Shown here: positions 1 to 7,673 of the stretch, piece by piece
Layout of the letters: every line of letters starts with the position of its first letter
How positions within the stretch are numbered: the stretch's first letter is position 1
NCBI GenBank assembly: GCA_963765875.1
Contig: CAVXYK010000011.1
Location: 1 to 64,000 of the forward strand
Direction: 5' to 3'
DNA length: 64,000 nt
Source: JAWKOK01 sp963765875
GTDB taxonomy: Bacteria; Chloroflexota; Anaerolineae; Caldilineales; Caldilineaceae
Notes under the pieces: generated by a model
What the model was told of the DNA's origin: nothing
Database searches by the model: none
Seen by the model: only the letters and a program-made list of their open reading frames with translations
Made by a program: the position numbers and the translations under genes

Positions 1-1
1 G

Positions 2-544
2 ATCGCCATCGCCGGACTGCTGATGCTTGAGTTTACGGTGCAGCCCGGCTTCTCGGCAACGGATGTCGCCAGCGGTGCGATCTTCGGTGTTGGACTGGGA
101 ATGGTCCTTCCCCAAACGTTGAACCTGGTTCTCTCCCTTGCTTCGGACAAGGACACGCCGGAGACCGCCGGTTTGAACGGCACGTTCGAGCAGTTGGGCA
201 ATGCTGCCGGCGTGGCGTTGGTGGGCACCATCATGCTCGTCGTCCTCAACGGCGGCCTGAGTCAGGGCATTGAGTCAAGCACAACGCTGCCGGTGGAAGA
301 TCAACAAGCACTGGTGGCCGCGGTCGAGGAAGGTGTGCAGCTCATGTCGGAATCGCAGGTGACGGAACAGCTTGAGACAGCCGGTGCAGATCCAGCGGTG
401 ATCGACGAGGTGCTAGCCATCTACGAGCTTTCCCGCGTCAATGCATTCCACGCCGGGGTGGCGTTTCTGCTCTTCATGTCCCTGGCCGGTCTGGTGTTGA
501 GCATGGGACTGCCAAATCGGATGCTGGTCGAGGCCAATGCGTAG
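2..544 (+). CDS. MFS drug exporter, C-terminal part (DHA2-like)
   Basis: The frame is open from the left edge, so the gene begins outside the window. About 180 residues remain. They contain a glycine-rich amphipathic segment (GAIFGVGLGMVLPQTLNLVL) typical of the late transmembrane helices of 14-TM MFS exporters, then the NGTFEQLGNAAGVALVGTIM stretch, which matches the conserved region preceding TM13 in EmrB/QacA-type proteins. A soluble loop of about 80 residues and a last helix near the C-terminus (FHAGVAFLLFMSLAGLVLSM) follow. The role inferred from the family is proton-coupled efflux of small molecules at the inner membrane. Substrate cannot be told from this fragment. Confidence 0.8.
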   Translation: MAIAGLLMLEFTVQPGFSATDVASGAIFGVGLGMVLPQTLNLVLSLASDKDTPETAGLNGTFEQLGNAAGVALVGTIMLVVLNGGLSQGIESSTTLPVEDQQALVAAVEEGVQLMSESQVTEQLETAGADPAVIDEVLAIYELSRVNAFHAGVAFLLFMSLAGLVLSMGLPNRMLVEANA

Positions 545-634
545 CGCCTATGACAGCGTCCGGCCCTGAGCCGAACAGTGGTTACCTGTCCAACTACAAT
601 TTGCAGTACTTAAGTATGTCAAGGAGAAGAGATC

Positions 635-1549
635 ATGCTACGGAGACCATGGCGCTTAATTGGGCTGACCCTCGTGCTTTCGATTCTGTTAGTGTCCACC
701 GCAGGGTGCCAGATGATGGAGCCAGAGCCAACGCCCAGCCCGGCAGAGGTTGCCGAGGCTGTTGAAGCGGAAGTGGAGGAAATCGTTGGCGCCTATTCTC
801 TGGCCGCAACGGCGTGGGAGTTGGCGTACTTCGGCCCGCCGGAAGAGCCTCTGCCCGCGCTCCCCAACACACGGTCGTCTGTGACCTACTTTTGGGATCG
901 GTACGCCGGCTATGATGGCTGCAACTGGTTTCTCGGCAGCTACTCGGCTACGGCCGAGGGCGAACTACGCATGATGACCCCGACACAAACGCGTAATGTA
1001 TGCGAGCCGGAAGAACTGTACCAACAAGCAGCGACGTATCAAGGGGCCCTGATGAACGCGACCGAATATCTCTTTGAGGGCGAGCAACTGGTCATCAATA
1101 CCGTGGACGACCAACGACTCGTCACCCAGGATCCGGCGACACCGGTCCCCATGCCGGGCACGGAATGGGACCTTGGGTTCTGGTGGAATGCCGAGCGCGA
1201 GCAGTGGGCGCCCGTGGCGCTCGAATCCAGGACGTTCATTGTCTTTTCCGAGGAGGGAGAGGCCAGTGGTTCCGGCGGGTGCAACGACTACACCGTCTCT
1301 TATGAAGGGGATCTTCAGATCGAGAAGGTGATGGAAGCAACCGCCACCTATGCCGAACTGCCCTCGCTGACCTTTGGGCCAGTTGCCGCGCAACTGGTCG
1401 AATGTGCCGAACCTGAGGGCATCATGGAACAGGAACAGGGCTACTTCACAGTCTTGGGCTCAGTTGCCTATTACTTCAAGTTGGGCGGCATGCAGATGAT
1501 GCTGGACGCCGATGGGGTGCCGCTCTTGTTGTTCGGCGCCCGCAACTGA
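635..1549 (+). CDS. Lipoprotein with two META-like domains
   Basis: A 304-residue protein with a lipoprotein signal: basic start, hydrophobic core, and a lipobox TAGC that puts the lipidated Cys at about residue 24. A Pro/Glu-rich linker (PEPTPSPAEVAEAVEAEVEE) follows. Two repeated domains come next, each with the W-L...G.C..Y pattern of META/HslJ-like domains: AATAWELAYFG... with YDGCNWFLGSY in the first, and PGTEWDLGFW... with GSGGCNDYTVSYEG in the second. Such domains are generally extracytoplasmic; their biochemical role is poorly defined. The start is fixed by an AAGGAGAAG ribosome site 8 bases upstream. It is probably a single-gene unit, ending at a strong terminator about 75 bp downstream. 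Confidence 0.75.
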   Translation: MLRRPWRLIGLTLVLSILLVSTAGCQMMEPEPTPSPAEVAEAVEAEVEEIVGAYSLAATAWELAYFGPPEEPLPALPNTRSSVTYFWDRYAGYDGCNWFLGSYSATAEGELRMMTPTQTRNVCEPEELYQQAATYQGALMNATEYLFEGEQLVINTVDDQRLVTQDPATPVPMPGTEWDLGFWWNAEREQWAPVALESRTFIVFSEEGEASGSGGCNDYTVSYEGDLQIEKVMEATATYAELPSLTFGPVAAQLVECAEPEGIMEQEQGYFTVLGSVAYYFKLGGMQMMLDADGVPLLLFGARN

Positions 1550-1622
1550 CCGCGTAGCGCGCGGTATTTATTTTTAGAGAGAAATCGACTCGCGTAGCAA
1601 GTTAGTTGCGATTCATCATCAC

Positions 1623-1652
1623 AAGGCCCGTTGGCGTACGCCAACGGGCCTT
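1623..1652 (+). terminator. Rho-independent-like terminator
   Basis: A near-perfect palindrome with arms AAGGCCCGTTGGCGT and ACGCCAACGGGCCTT and essentially no loop, 73 bp after the META lipoprotein stop codon. There is no long U run (only TT follows), so termination is inferred from the GC-rich stem and its position. Confidence 0.6.
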
Positions 1653-1728
1653 ATCGTGTGGCCTCCATCCGCTCGGGAGCGCGCTTTATTAACCTTTTTT
1701 GAGATCGAGCGATTTCGGCCTTCGGCCA

Positions 1729-1770
1729 GAGATTGAGAGACTGCACACTGGGCTGTAATCTCTCAATCTC
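1729..1770. repeat. Inverted repeat GAGATTGAGAGA / TCTCTCAATCTC
   Basis: A 12-bp perfect inverted repeat around an 18-base spacer, followed by further TCTCTCAATCTC-type tandem units up to about 1786. It sits in the roughly 460-bp intergenic region between the META lipoprotein and the His-rich protein, which otherwise shows no gene. Its function is unknown. Confidence 0.5.
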
Positions 1771-2010
1771 TCATTCTCTCAATCTCAGCCACCGTCAGTC
1801 CCCACTCCCTCGATCTCACCGTTTGCTTCCATTGTCACCTGACTCCAGAATGCCCATCACCCCGCCTAACTTCAAGAACCCTTAATCAAAACATGTACAT
1901 TTTATGGACATTATCTTTTCGATTGTGTCTGCGGCTACACACCGATAGCGATTCCTGCCGTATCATTGGGTCATACACAAATGTCCAAATCAAGACGGAG
2001 GAACATACTA

Positions 2011-3147
2011 ATGAAACGCTACAAACAATTCTTGGCTGTCAGCGGTCTGCTGATGCTTATGCTGGCCCTGATGCCGCAGCGTGTGCAAGCGCATCAGCCC
2101 TACTGCGAGTTTGGCGACACCACGGCGACCAGTCCATGGCAGGTGCCCGACTCCACCATTTCCTATGCCTACTACGCCGATCTCTATCCGGCCGGCGATA
2201 TCGACTACTTCACCTTTGATGCTGAAGCCGGCCAGTCCGTATTGATCAGCATGAGCATTCCGGACATTGAAGGTCAGGAAGACTTTGCGCCGGTCATGGT
2301 GCTGTATGGTGAAGGTGTTGAAGGAGAAGTGGACGAAGCGCTGCCAACGGGTATCGAGATCCCCAACGGACAGGGATCCATGATGGTCGACCTGGGCGAC
2401 GAACCCAACTACTGGTATGAGCCGTTTGGCGGCCGCTACTACTGGAACTGGGAGGATACGTTCTTTGAAGCCCCAGAGGACGGCAGCTACACAGTAGCGC
2501 TCTGGCATCCTGAGGACGAATTGGGGCGCTATTCGTTCGTCGTTGGCGAGGAAGAAATCCGTGGCGGTGACATGGACTGCTCGGCTTCGTTCGATGACTA
2601 TTGGACACCCTTGGTCGCCGGCGAGAATCCCTACCGTGACACAGACGTGATGGGCGATGCCCACAAACACGAAGATGGCAAGGCCCACGATCATGAAGAT
2701 AGCATAACCCACGAAGATGGTATGGCCCATGATCACGAAGATGGCATGACCCACGATCACGCCGATGGCATGGCCCATAATCATGGTGAGCCGATAGAAC
2801 TCAATGCCGATGGTGCGCCGGTGGTGGATCTGCAGGTGATACCGTTGAGCGACGGCAGCTACAATGTCCGTATTCAGACCATGAATTTCATCTTTGCACC
2901 CCACAATGTCGACATGGATCCGGCTGACGGTGAAGGGCATGCCCACCTGTATGTGGATGATGAAAAGATTGCCCGTGCGTATGGCGAATGGTATCACATC
3001 GCCAGCCTGCCGGAAGATGCGGAAATGATCTACGTCGCTCTGTATGCCAACAATCATCAGCCGCTAGTAGTCGATGGAAAGCCGATCAGCGACATGGTAC
3101 TGGTATCCGATCTGATGACGGCTGACGACATGGCCTCATTGCAGTAG
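2011..3147 (+). CDS. Secreted histidine-rich repeat protein, probable metal binder
   Basis: A 378-residue protein starting at ATG 2011, chosen because a CGGAGG site lies 9-10 bases upstream and a clean signal peptide follows (MKRYKQF, hydrophobic core, cleavage near VQA-HQ). Residues about 30-190 form a Tyr/Asp-rich domain resembling extracellular pre-peptidase-type beta domains (GDIDYFTFDAEAGQSVLI, then GSYTVALWHPED). Residues about 215-260 are tandem His/Asp units (AHDHEDGM). The last 110 residues carry further His (GEGHAHLYVDDEKIARAYGE) and look like a periplasmic beta domain. His/Asp arrays of this kind bind transition metals in zinc, nickel or copper chaperones; that role here is inferred. 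No metal transporter is adjacent. A terminator-like hairpin lies 150 bp downstream. Confidence 0.65.
   Translation: MKRYKQFLAVSGLLMLMLALMPQRVQAHQPYCEFGDTTATSPWQVPDSTISYAYYADLYPAGDIDYFTFDAEAGQSVLISMSIPDIEGQEDFAPVMVLYGEGVEGEVDEALPTGIEIPNGQGSMMVDLGDEPNYWYEPFGGRYYWNWEDTFFEAPEDGSYTVALWHPEDELGRYSFVVGEEEIRGGDMDCSASFDDYWTPLVAGENPYRDTDVMGDAHKHEDGKAHDHEDSITHEDGMAHDHEDGMTHDHADGMAHNHGEPIELNADGAPVVDLQVIPLSDGSYNVRIQTMNFIFAPHNVDMDPADGEGHAHLYVDDEKIARAYGEWYHIASLPEDAEMIYVALYANNHQPLVVDGKPISDMVLVSDLMTADDMASLQ
2662..2786 (+). repeat. Tandem His/Asp-coding repeat
   Basis: About six degenerate units of 15-24 bases based on GATGGCATGGCCCACGATCA, in frame and coding for runs of HDHEDGMA/T. This is a coding repeat and not a CRISPR array: units are contiguous, without spacers, and diverge mainly at synonymous positions. 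Confidence 0.75.
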
Positions 3148-3206
3148 GTCTATGCGGGCCACAGCTAGGCTGTAGATCGTAGGCTTCAGGTTGTCCTGGG
3201 CCGATC

Positions 3207-3285
3207 AAATGAAATGGGTGTGTTCAGATTTGGTTGAAAAGATCCTCCGGGTGCTCAACCAGCTTTGAACACACCCAAATGAAAT
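3207..3285. mobile_element. MITE copy 1 with 9-bp target duplication
   Basis: A 61-bp non-coding element (3216-3276) with terminal inverted repeats GGGTGTGTTCA and TGAACACACCC. The flanking bases are identical on both sides, AAATGAAAT at 3207-3215 and again at 3277-3285, as expected for a 9-bp target site duplication. The interior holds GATCCTCCGGG, the same core seen in the REP elements near 51.3 and 52.1 kb. A longer sibling lies at 4463-4596. No transposase carrying these ends is in the window, so mobilisation in trans is inferred. Confidence 0.8.
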
Positions 3286-3295
3286 AACACGCTCA

Positions 3296-3364
3296 AGGTC
3301 CCCGGTACTGATCGGCAACCTCCTGGTCCAATGAACAGGGGTTCGGTCAGGACCGGGGACTTTT
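3296..3364. terminator. Terminator-like hairpin between convergent genes
   Basis: Arms AAGGTCCCCGGT (from 3296) and ACCGGGGACTTTT (to 3364) enclose a loop of about 45 bases. It lies between the His-rich gene (plus) and the LuxR fragment (minus), which converge here, so it may terminate either transcript. Four T residues follow the right arm on the plus strand. Confidence 0.55.
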
Positions 3365-3405
3365 GCCAAGCTAGCCCATATTTTGCACCAGCCTCATCTT
3401 GAATT

Positions 3406-4068
3406 TCAATTTCTGACCGATTCATGGCGATCAAGCAGACCGCGTTGCCTGGCAGTCTCTATCGCCTGCATACGCCGATTTGCGGGAAGTTTGCGGTAGA
3501 GATTGCGAACATGTGCGCGTACAGTATTGATGCTGATCGTCAGCGCATCGGCAATCTGAGAATAGGTCAGATCAGCGGCCAAGAGCGTCAGCACGCGCTG
3601 TTCCTGGTCGGTCAGCCTGATGGCGTCGTCTTGGGTCAAGGAATGTTGCGCCATCGACGCGGGCCGTTGTTCGATCTCAGCCAACAAGGGGCGCAGGTCG
3701 GGGATGTAGCCCACAATGTGCATATATCCGGTTTCCGTGGCAAGCATCACAGCCGCCTGCTTGTTGTCACCCAAGCGCAGCTGCTGCCATGCCATCAGCG
3801 TCAGCACGTGCACCTCACCAAAGCGATTGCCGCTCGCCCGACGTTGGTCCAACGCCTGCTCTAGCTGCGGGGCGAGCGCCGCCAAGTCCGCGCCGCGTGC
3901 GATGGCGGCCAGGTATGCGGGGAAAAACACGCGGTCATGGAGCATGTCCGATTCCAGCGCGGCGAAAAGACCGACTTCCTGGGCTAGCTGCCAGGCATAC
4001 GCTCTGTTGCCGTCAGCGAGCAGCTTTCGGATCGCGAACTCGATCGCGATATCGCGCAGTACAGGGCC
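3406..4068 (-). pseudogene. Truncated LuxR-type (MalT-like) transcription regulator
   Basis: The reading frame is open from about 4068 down to the stop at 3406, but only the C-terminal 220 residues of what should be an 800-900 residue MalT/LuxR-type regulator are left. It keeps alpha-helical TPR-like repeats (FGEVHVLTLMAWQQLRLGDN) and a complete C-terminal LuxR helix-turn-helix (RLTDQEQRVLTLLAADLTYS then SINTVRAHVRNLYRKL). The N-terminal AAA-type NTPase and most TPRs are gone. An internal ATG at 3945 could start a 179-residue DNA-binding remnant, but no ribosome site stands out. The break near 4068 abuts an opposite-strand membrane-protein fragment, suggesting a deletion junction. It is probably non-functional. 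Confidence 0.7.
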
Positions 4069-4100
4069 AGCAGAACCGCTTTGCCCTGTGGTGGGCCGCG

Positions 4101-4379
4101 ATGAGCGGCGGGCTGCTGCTGGTCATCGTGACGCTGGTCTACTTCCGCCCGCCGACGTGGCCACTCTGGTTGGTGGGTGTGGCCGTCGCCTTTGGTGGGG
4201 TAGAGGCGGCCACGCGCGGACGACTGCGTGGCTACCTCTACGGTCTGACCATCGCGCTCGGTGTGCTCAACGCGGCGATCCTGCTCTATGAGTTCTGGGT
4301 GCTTGCAATTGTTATGGCGGTGGTTGGGCTGGTCGTGTTGATGATCCGCGACGATCTACGCGAGGTGTTTGGGGGCTGA
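4101..4379 (+). CDS. Small membrane protein or C-terminal fragment of one
   Basis: From ATG 4101 the frame gives 92 residues with three or four hydrophobic helices (GGLLLVIVTLVYF; LWLVGVAVAFGGVEAA; GLTIALGVLNAAILLYEFWV; IVMAVVGLVVLMI) and an acidic/basic tail ending LREVFGG. The in-frame sequence just upstream (NRFALWWAA) also looks membrane-like and is cut at about 4068, where the truncated LuxR-type gene starts on the other strand. This may therefore be the surviving C-terminus of a larger integral membrane protein. No good ribosome site precedes 4101. I do not recognise the family with certainty. Confidence 0.45.
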   Translation: MSGGLLLVIVTLVYFRPPTWPLWLVGVAVAFGGVEAATRGRLRGYLYGLTIALGVLNAAILLYEFWVLAIVMAVVGLVVLMIRDDLREVFGG

Positions 4380-4462
4380 TTGCCCGTCGCTCCCGCTTGT
4401 CTGTTGTTTGACGACAGAGTCCCAACTGTGTCAGTTTGTAGATATTACAGCGCCGTGGCGCG

Positions 4463-4596
4463 ATACGATATGGGTGTGTTCAAAATCAATTGAAGTGATC
4501 CTCCGGGAGGGGAATGACAGCAAACTGGTATTGCGCAGTACTCCTCCCGGAGGGCCTTTAGGCGCTCAACTCATTTTGAACACACCCATACGATAT
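4463..4596. mobile_element. MITE copy 2 with 9-bp target duplication
   Basis: A 116-bp element (4472-4587) with the same ends as copy 1: GGGTGTGTTCAAAAT at the left and ATTTTGAACACACCC at the right. The flanks are identical, ATACGATAT at 4463-4471 and 4588-4596, a 9-bp target duplication different from that of copy 1, so the two copies inserted independently. The interior contains the palindromic pair CCTCCGGGAGG and CCTCCCGGAGG, matching the REP core next to the RAYT gene. There is no coding potential. Confidence 0.85.
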
Positions 4597-4657
4597 GCCC
4601 AATGCGCCAAAGATGCCCGCCGAAAAAGATGAGGCGGCCGAACAAAGGAAATCTCAC

Positions 4658-4972
4658 ATGAAACAGATTGTTGGTCCCTTCATTCAGAACCCGGCCCTGA
4701 TCGCCCTGATCGGCGGTCTCTTTTTCGTCGCCTACCTGCTCCTACGCGGCAAGCCGGAGCGGCGTAGCAGTGCGCTGCTTGTGCCGGCCACGGCCTGGCT
4801 GCTCTGGGCGCTGTGGGAGTGGGCCGTCTTGGTCTTCTCGCCGGAGGCCAACATCCGCGTGGATCTACTGCTGATCATCCCGTTGGTGCTGATCGCCTCG
4901 GGCTTTGGGATTGCGGCGCTCTTTTTCAAGCGCAAGCCGGGGGATCCGAAAAAGCCATCGGCCGCCGAATAG
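4658..4972 (+). CDS. Small membrane protein, three predicted helices
   Basis: A 104-residue protein from ATG 4658, preceded by AAAGGAA at a good distance. Three hydrophobic segments (PALIALIGGLFFVAYLLL; LLVPATAWLLWALWEWAVLVF; IDLLLIIPLVLIASGFGIAALFF-type) are followed by a Lys/Pro-rich cytoplasmic tail (KRKPGDPKKPSAAE). It is a conserved-looking bacterial inner membrane protein of unknown role. It starts 60 bp after MITE copy 2, so the insertion may have affected its promoter. Its 3' end overlaps the extended reading frame of the opposite-strand antitoxin. Confidence 0.6.
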   Translation: MKQIVGPFIQNPALIALIGGLFFVAYLLLRGKPERRSSALLVPATAWLLWALWEWAVLVFSPEANIRVDLLLIIPLVLIASGFGIAALFFKRKPGDPKKPSAAE

Positions 4973-5285
4973 CGCTATTCCGTCCGATAAACTGCGGAGC
5001 AGCTACTGCGGAACACGTGATCCTCCATGAAGTAGGTTGTTCCTCAATCTCTCCTGTGAAGAGCGCCAGCGTCTCTTCAGGCAGATCGTCACAACCGTCG
5101 GACACCCAGATCTTGCCCCGCCAGTTTCCGACACCCAACTTCCGCTTGCTGGTTGCCGCGTCGTTAGGCACAAGCGTGGCAACCTGCTTGCCCGCCTTGC
5201 CAATGATCGCCTCTTGACCCTGCAGAACCTGCTCGATCAGCTTGGACAGACTCGATTTGGCATTAGAAATATTCGTGATTTGCAT
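4926..5285 (-). CDS. Orphan Phd/YefM-type antitoxin with abnormal C-terminus
   Basis: The first 50 residues match Phd/YefM antitoxins: MQITNISNAKSSLSKLIEQV, then GKAGKQVATLVP, which form the DNA-binding fold that also represses the operon. Normally these proteins are 75-90 residues and end just before a PIN or RelE/Doc toxin. Here, after an acidic stretch (LPEETLALFTGE), the frame runs on for about 35 residues without the usual stop and ends inside the opposite-strand membrane gene. No toxin gene follows in any minus-strand frame. It is most likely an orphan antitoxin whose toxin and natural stop were lost by deletion near 5040. A TATACT box lies about 35 bp upstream. Confidence 0.6.
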   Translation of the reverse strand: MQITNISNAKSSLSKLIEQVLQGQEAIIGKAGKQVATLVPNDAATSKRKLGVGNWRGKIWVSDGCDDLPEETLALFTGEIEEQPTSWRITCSAVAAPQFIGRNSAIRRPMAFSDPPACA

Positions 5286-5525
5286 GGTAGTCCGTCTACT
5301 TTCGACTCCCTTTCACCCAGTATAGCCTGGTCTGCGATCGGTACGCAGCACCCTCTTCATCCATGCAGCCTTGGCCGGCGGACTGATAAGCAGCTATGCG
5401 GTCGCGTCGACCGCGCTGGTGGAAAGCGGCGTCTTTGCCTATGGCCGCGCGGTCATGTTTCACGTCATCAACGTTGTAGCGGCAAACAACCGTCTTTCGA
5501 TTCTACTCTAGCCCCAGGGTGGTGT

Positions 5526-5643
5526 TATACTACCGAGTTGTGTGTTCTGAGATTTAAGATAGATCTGATTCTGCGTCCACGGTTCCAGTGCGGACGCAGT
5601 TGTTTGTTGAGATACGGTATTTGGATCGACGCGTAAAAAGGTG
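5526..5643 (+). promoter_or_regulatory. Candidate typA promoter and leader hairpin
   Basis: A TATACT box at 5526-5531 could be a -10 element; no convincing -35 is visible. The leader contains a perfect stem CTGCGTCC (5571-5578) / GGACGCAG (5592-5599) followed by a T-rich run, the shape of an intrinsic terminator or attenuator. AAGGTGG at 5637-5643 is the ribosome site for typA. The rest of the 5286-5655 gap shows no gene, only a short open stretch near 5352-5510 with hydrophobic coding character. Confidence 0.35.
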
Positions 5644-5655
5644 GTTGACAGAACG

Positions 5656-7521
5656 ATGATTGAACTAGAAACACGCCAGTACGACAGGACAGAGACGACG
5701 TTGCGAAACGATATTCGTAATGTCGCCATCATTGCCCATGTCGATCACGGCAAAACAACATTGGTCGATGGCATGTTGAAGCAGACCAATGTTTTTCATA
5801 GCAACCAACAGGTTGCCGAACGCGTGCTCGATTCCAATGACCTCGAACGTGAACGCGGCATCACCATTCTGGCCAAGAACACGGGCGTCATCTACGGCGA
5901 CACCACGATCAACATTGTTGATACGCCCGGCCATGCCGATTTCGGCGGCGAGGTCGAGCGCATCATGAACATGGTTGATGGCGTGGTGCTACTAGTCGAC
6001 GCGGCCGACGGCCCCATGCCGCAGACGCGTTTCGTGTTGCGCCAAGCCCTGGAACGGGGACACAAAGCCATCGTCGTCGTCAATAAGATCGATCGCGATG
6101 CGGCCCGTCCTGCATATGTGGTGGATGCCACCTTTGATCTCTTCATCGATCTCGGCGCCACTGAGGAACAGGCCGATTTTCCGGTCATCTACACCAGCGC
6201 GCTTGAAGGTCGGGCCGGTATAACGCCCGATGCACTGGCCGACAATCTGGCTCCGCTCTTCGATGCCATCATCGATCACCTGTCGCCGCCCAAGATCATC
6301 GTCGATGGGCCGACCCAGTTGCTGGTCACGACGCTCGAATACAGTAGCTACGTGGGCAAGATCGCGGTAGGACGCCTGACCGGTGGCACCATCCGCAAGG
6401 GGCAGACCGTGGCCCACATCACCGCCGAGGGTGAAATGCGCGGGGCCACCGTCGGCCAGGTTTTTGTCTTCCGTGATCTGAAGCGCCAGGAACGAGACGA
6501 GGTCAACGCAGGCAATATCGTTGCGGTCTCCGGCATTACCGATGTCGGCATTGGCGACACGTTGGCCGATCCCGAGGATCCGCGCCCGCTGCCGCCCATC
6601 ACAGTCGAAGACCCGACCGTGCGCATGACTTTCCGCATCAACGACAGTCCCTTTGCCGGACGTGAAGGCAAGTATGTCACCAGCCGTCAACTACGCGACC
6701 GGCTCATGCGCGAGTTGGAGAGCAATGTGGCGTTGCGCGTCGAAGAGACCGACTCAGCCAATGTCTTTGTGGTTTCCGGACGCGGTGAACTGCATCTGGC
6801 TGTCCTCATCGAGACCATGCGCCGAGAGGGCTACGAGTTTTCTGTCAGCAAGCCCGAGGTCATCATGCATGAAAGCGAACTGGGCTTGATGGAGCCGGTC
6901 GAGCGCGTCTACATCGAGGTGCACAACGACTATCTGGGTGGTGTCAGTGAGATGATGGGCAGGCGCCGTGGCCAGCTTCATCACATCGAATATGGAGATG
7001 ACGGCACCGTCTATCCCGAGTTTCTGGTACCGACACGGGGCATGCTGGGATTCCGTCAGCCCTTTTTGACCATAACTCGCGGCACGGGCATCTTCAACTC
7101 GCTCTTCGACGACTACGAGCCTCTGAGCGGTCCCATCGCCAGCCGGGCGCTCGGTTCGTTGGTTGCGCTCGAGTCAGGCGCGGTCAGCGCCTATGCGTTG
7201 GAGCATCTACAACAGCGTGGCACCTTCTTCGTCAAGCCGACGGACGAGGTCTACAGCGGGCAAATCGTGGGTGAGCACATTCGCACTGAAGATTTGGTGC
7301 TCAACGTCTGTCGCACCAAGCACCTGACCGGCCATCGCGCCGTGCCCAAGGGCATCGCCGAAGGCCTATCGCCGGCCCGTATCATGTCGCTGGATGAGGC
7401 CATCGAATACTTGGGCCCAGACGATCTGCTGGAGATCACGCCGGAGTCACTACGCCTGCGCAAGGGTGAGTTGCGCCATGATCTGCGGCAGCGAGCGGCC
7501 AAGGGAAACAAGAAGGCGTAG
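5656..7521 (+). CDS. typA: Ribosome-associated GTPase TypA/BipA
   Basis: A 621-residue translational GTPase of normal length. The G domain is complete: P-loop AHVDHGKTT, switch I RERGITI, DTPGHADFGGEVERIMN and NKIDR. These are followed by a beta-barrel domain, two EF-G-like domains and the BipA-specific C-terminal domain. BipA binds the 70S ribosome and aids 50S assembly and stress or cold responses. ATG 5656 is preferred because AAGGTGG sits 12 bases upstream; a GTG at 5641 in the same frame would add five residues and overlaps that site. It appears monocistronic. No frameshift is present, in contrast to many neighbours. Confidence 0.95.
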   Translation: MIELETRQYDRTETTLRNDIRNVAIIAHVDHGKTTLVDGMLKQTNVFHSNQQVAERVLDSNDLERERGITILAKNTGVIYGDTTINIVDTPGHADFGGEVERIMNMVDGVVLLVDAADGPMPQTRFVLRQALERGHKAIVVVNKIDRDAARPAYVVDATFDLFIDLGATEEQADFPVIYTSALEGRAGITPDALADNLAPLFDAIIDHLSPPKIIVDGPTQLLVTTLEYSSYVGKIAVGRLTGGTIRKGQTVAHITAEGEMRGATVGQVFVFRDLKRQERDEVNAGNIVAVSGITDVGIGDTLADPEDPRPLPPITVEDPTVRMTFRINDSPFAGREGKYVTSRQLRDRLMRELESNVALRVEETDSANVFVVSGRGELHLAVLIETMRREGYEFSVSKPEVIMHESELGLMEPVERVYIEVHNDYLGGVSEMMGRRRGQLHHIEYGDDGTVYPEFLVPTRGMLGFRQPFLTITRGTGIFNSLFDDYEPLSGPIASRALGSLVALESGAVSAYALEHLQQRGTFFVKPTDEVYSGQIVGEHIRTEDLVLNVCRTKHLTGHRAVPKGIAEGLSPARIMSLDEAIEYLGPDDLLEITPESLRLRKGELRHDLRQRAAKGNKKA

Positions 7522-7673
7522 GCGAACCGCTTACCGTTGGATAAAACGCTCACGTGCGGCCCTCAAAGAGAGCCACCGGCACGTGGGCGTTCTCTATTGG
7601 CGGGCAGACTGGACGATCTGGATATTGGGCGCAGACAACCAACAGCCCATCGCACCACCTGAGGAGAATTCTA

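Noticed and set aside
1893..2219. 108-codon plus-strand frame overlapping the start of the His-rich gene
   Set aside because: Out of frame with the signal peptide and lacks a ribosome site.
2662..2786. Possible CRISPR-like array in the His-rich gene
   Set aside because: Units are contiguous, in frame and code for HDHEDG; there are no spacers of constant length.
2008..3057. 349-codon minus-strand open frame opposite the His-rich gene
   Set aside because: It is a shadow of the GAT/CAC-rich coding repeat; the plus strand has a ribosome site, signal peptide and meaningful domains.
7549..7583. CACGTGC ... GCACGTG inverted repeat between typA and the GST gene
   Set aside because: Arms are short and separated by a long loop with no T run; not convincing as terminator or operator.
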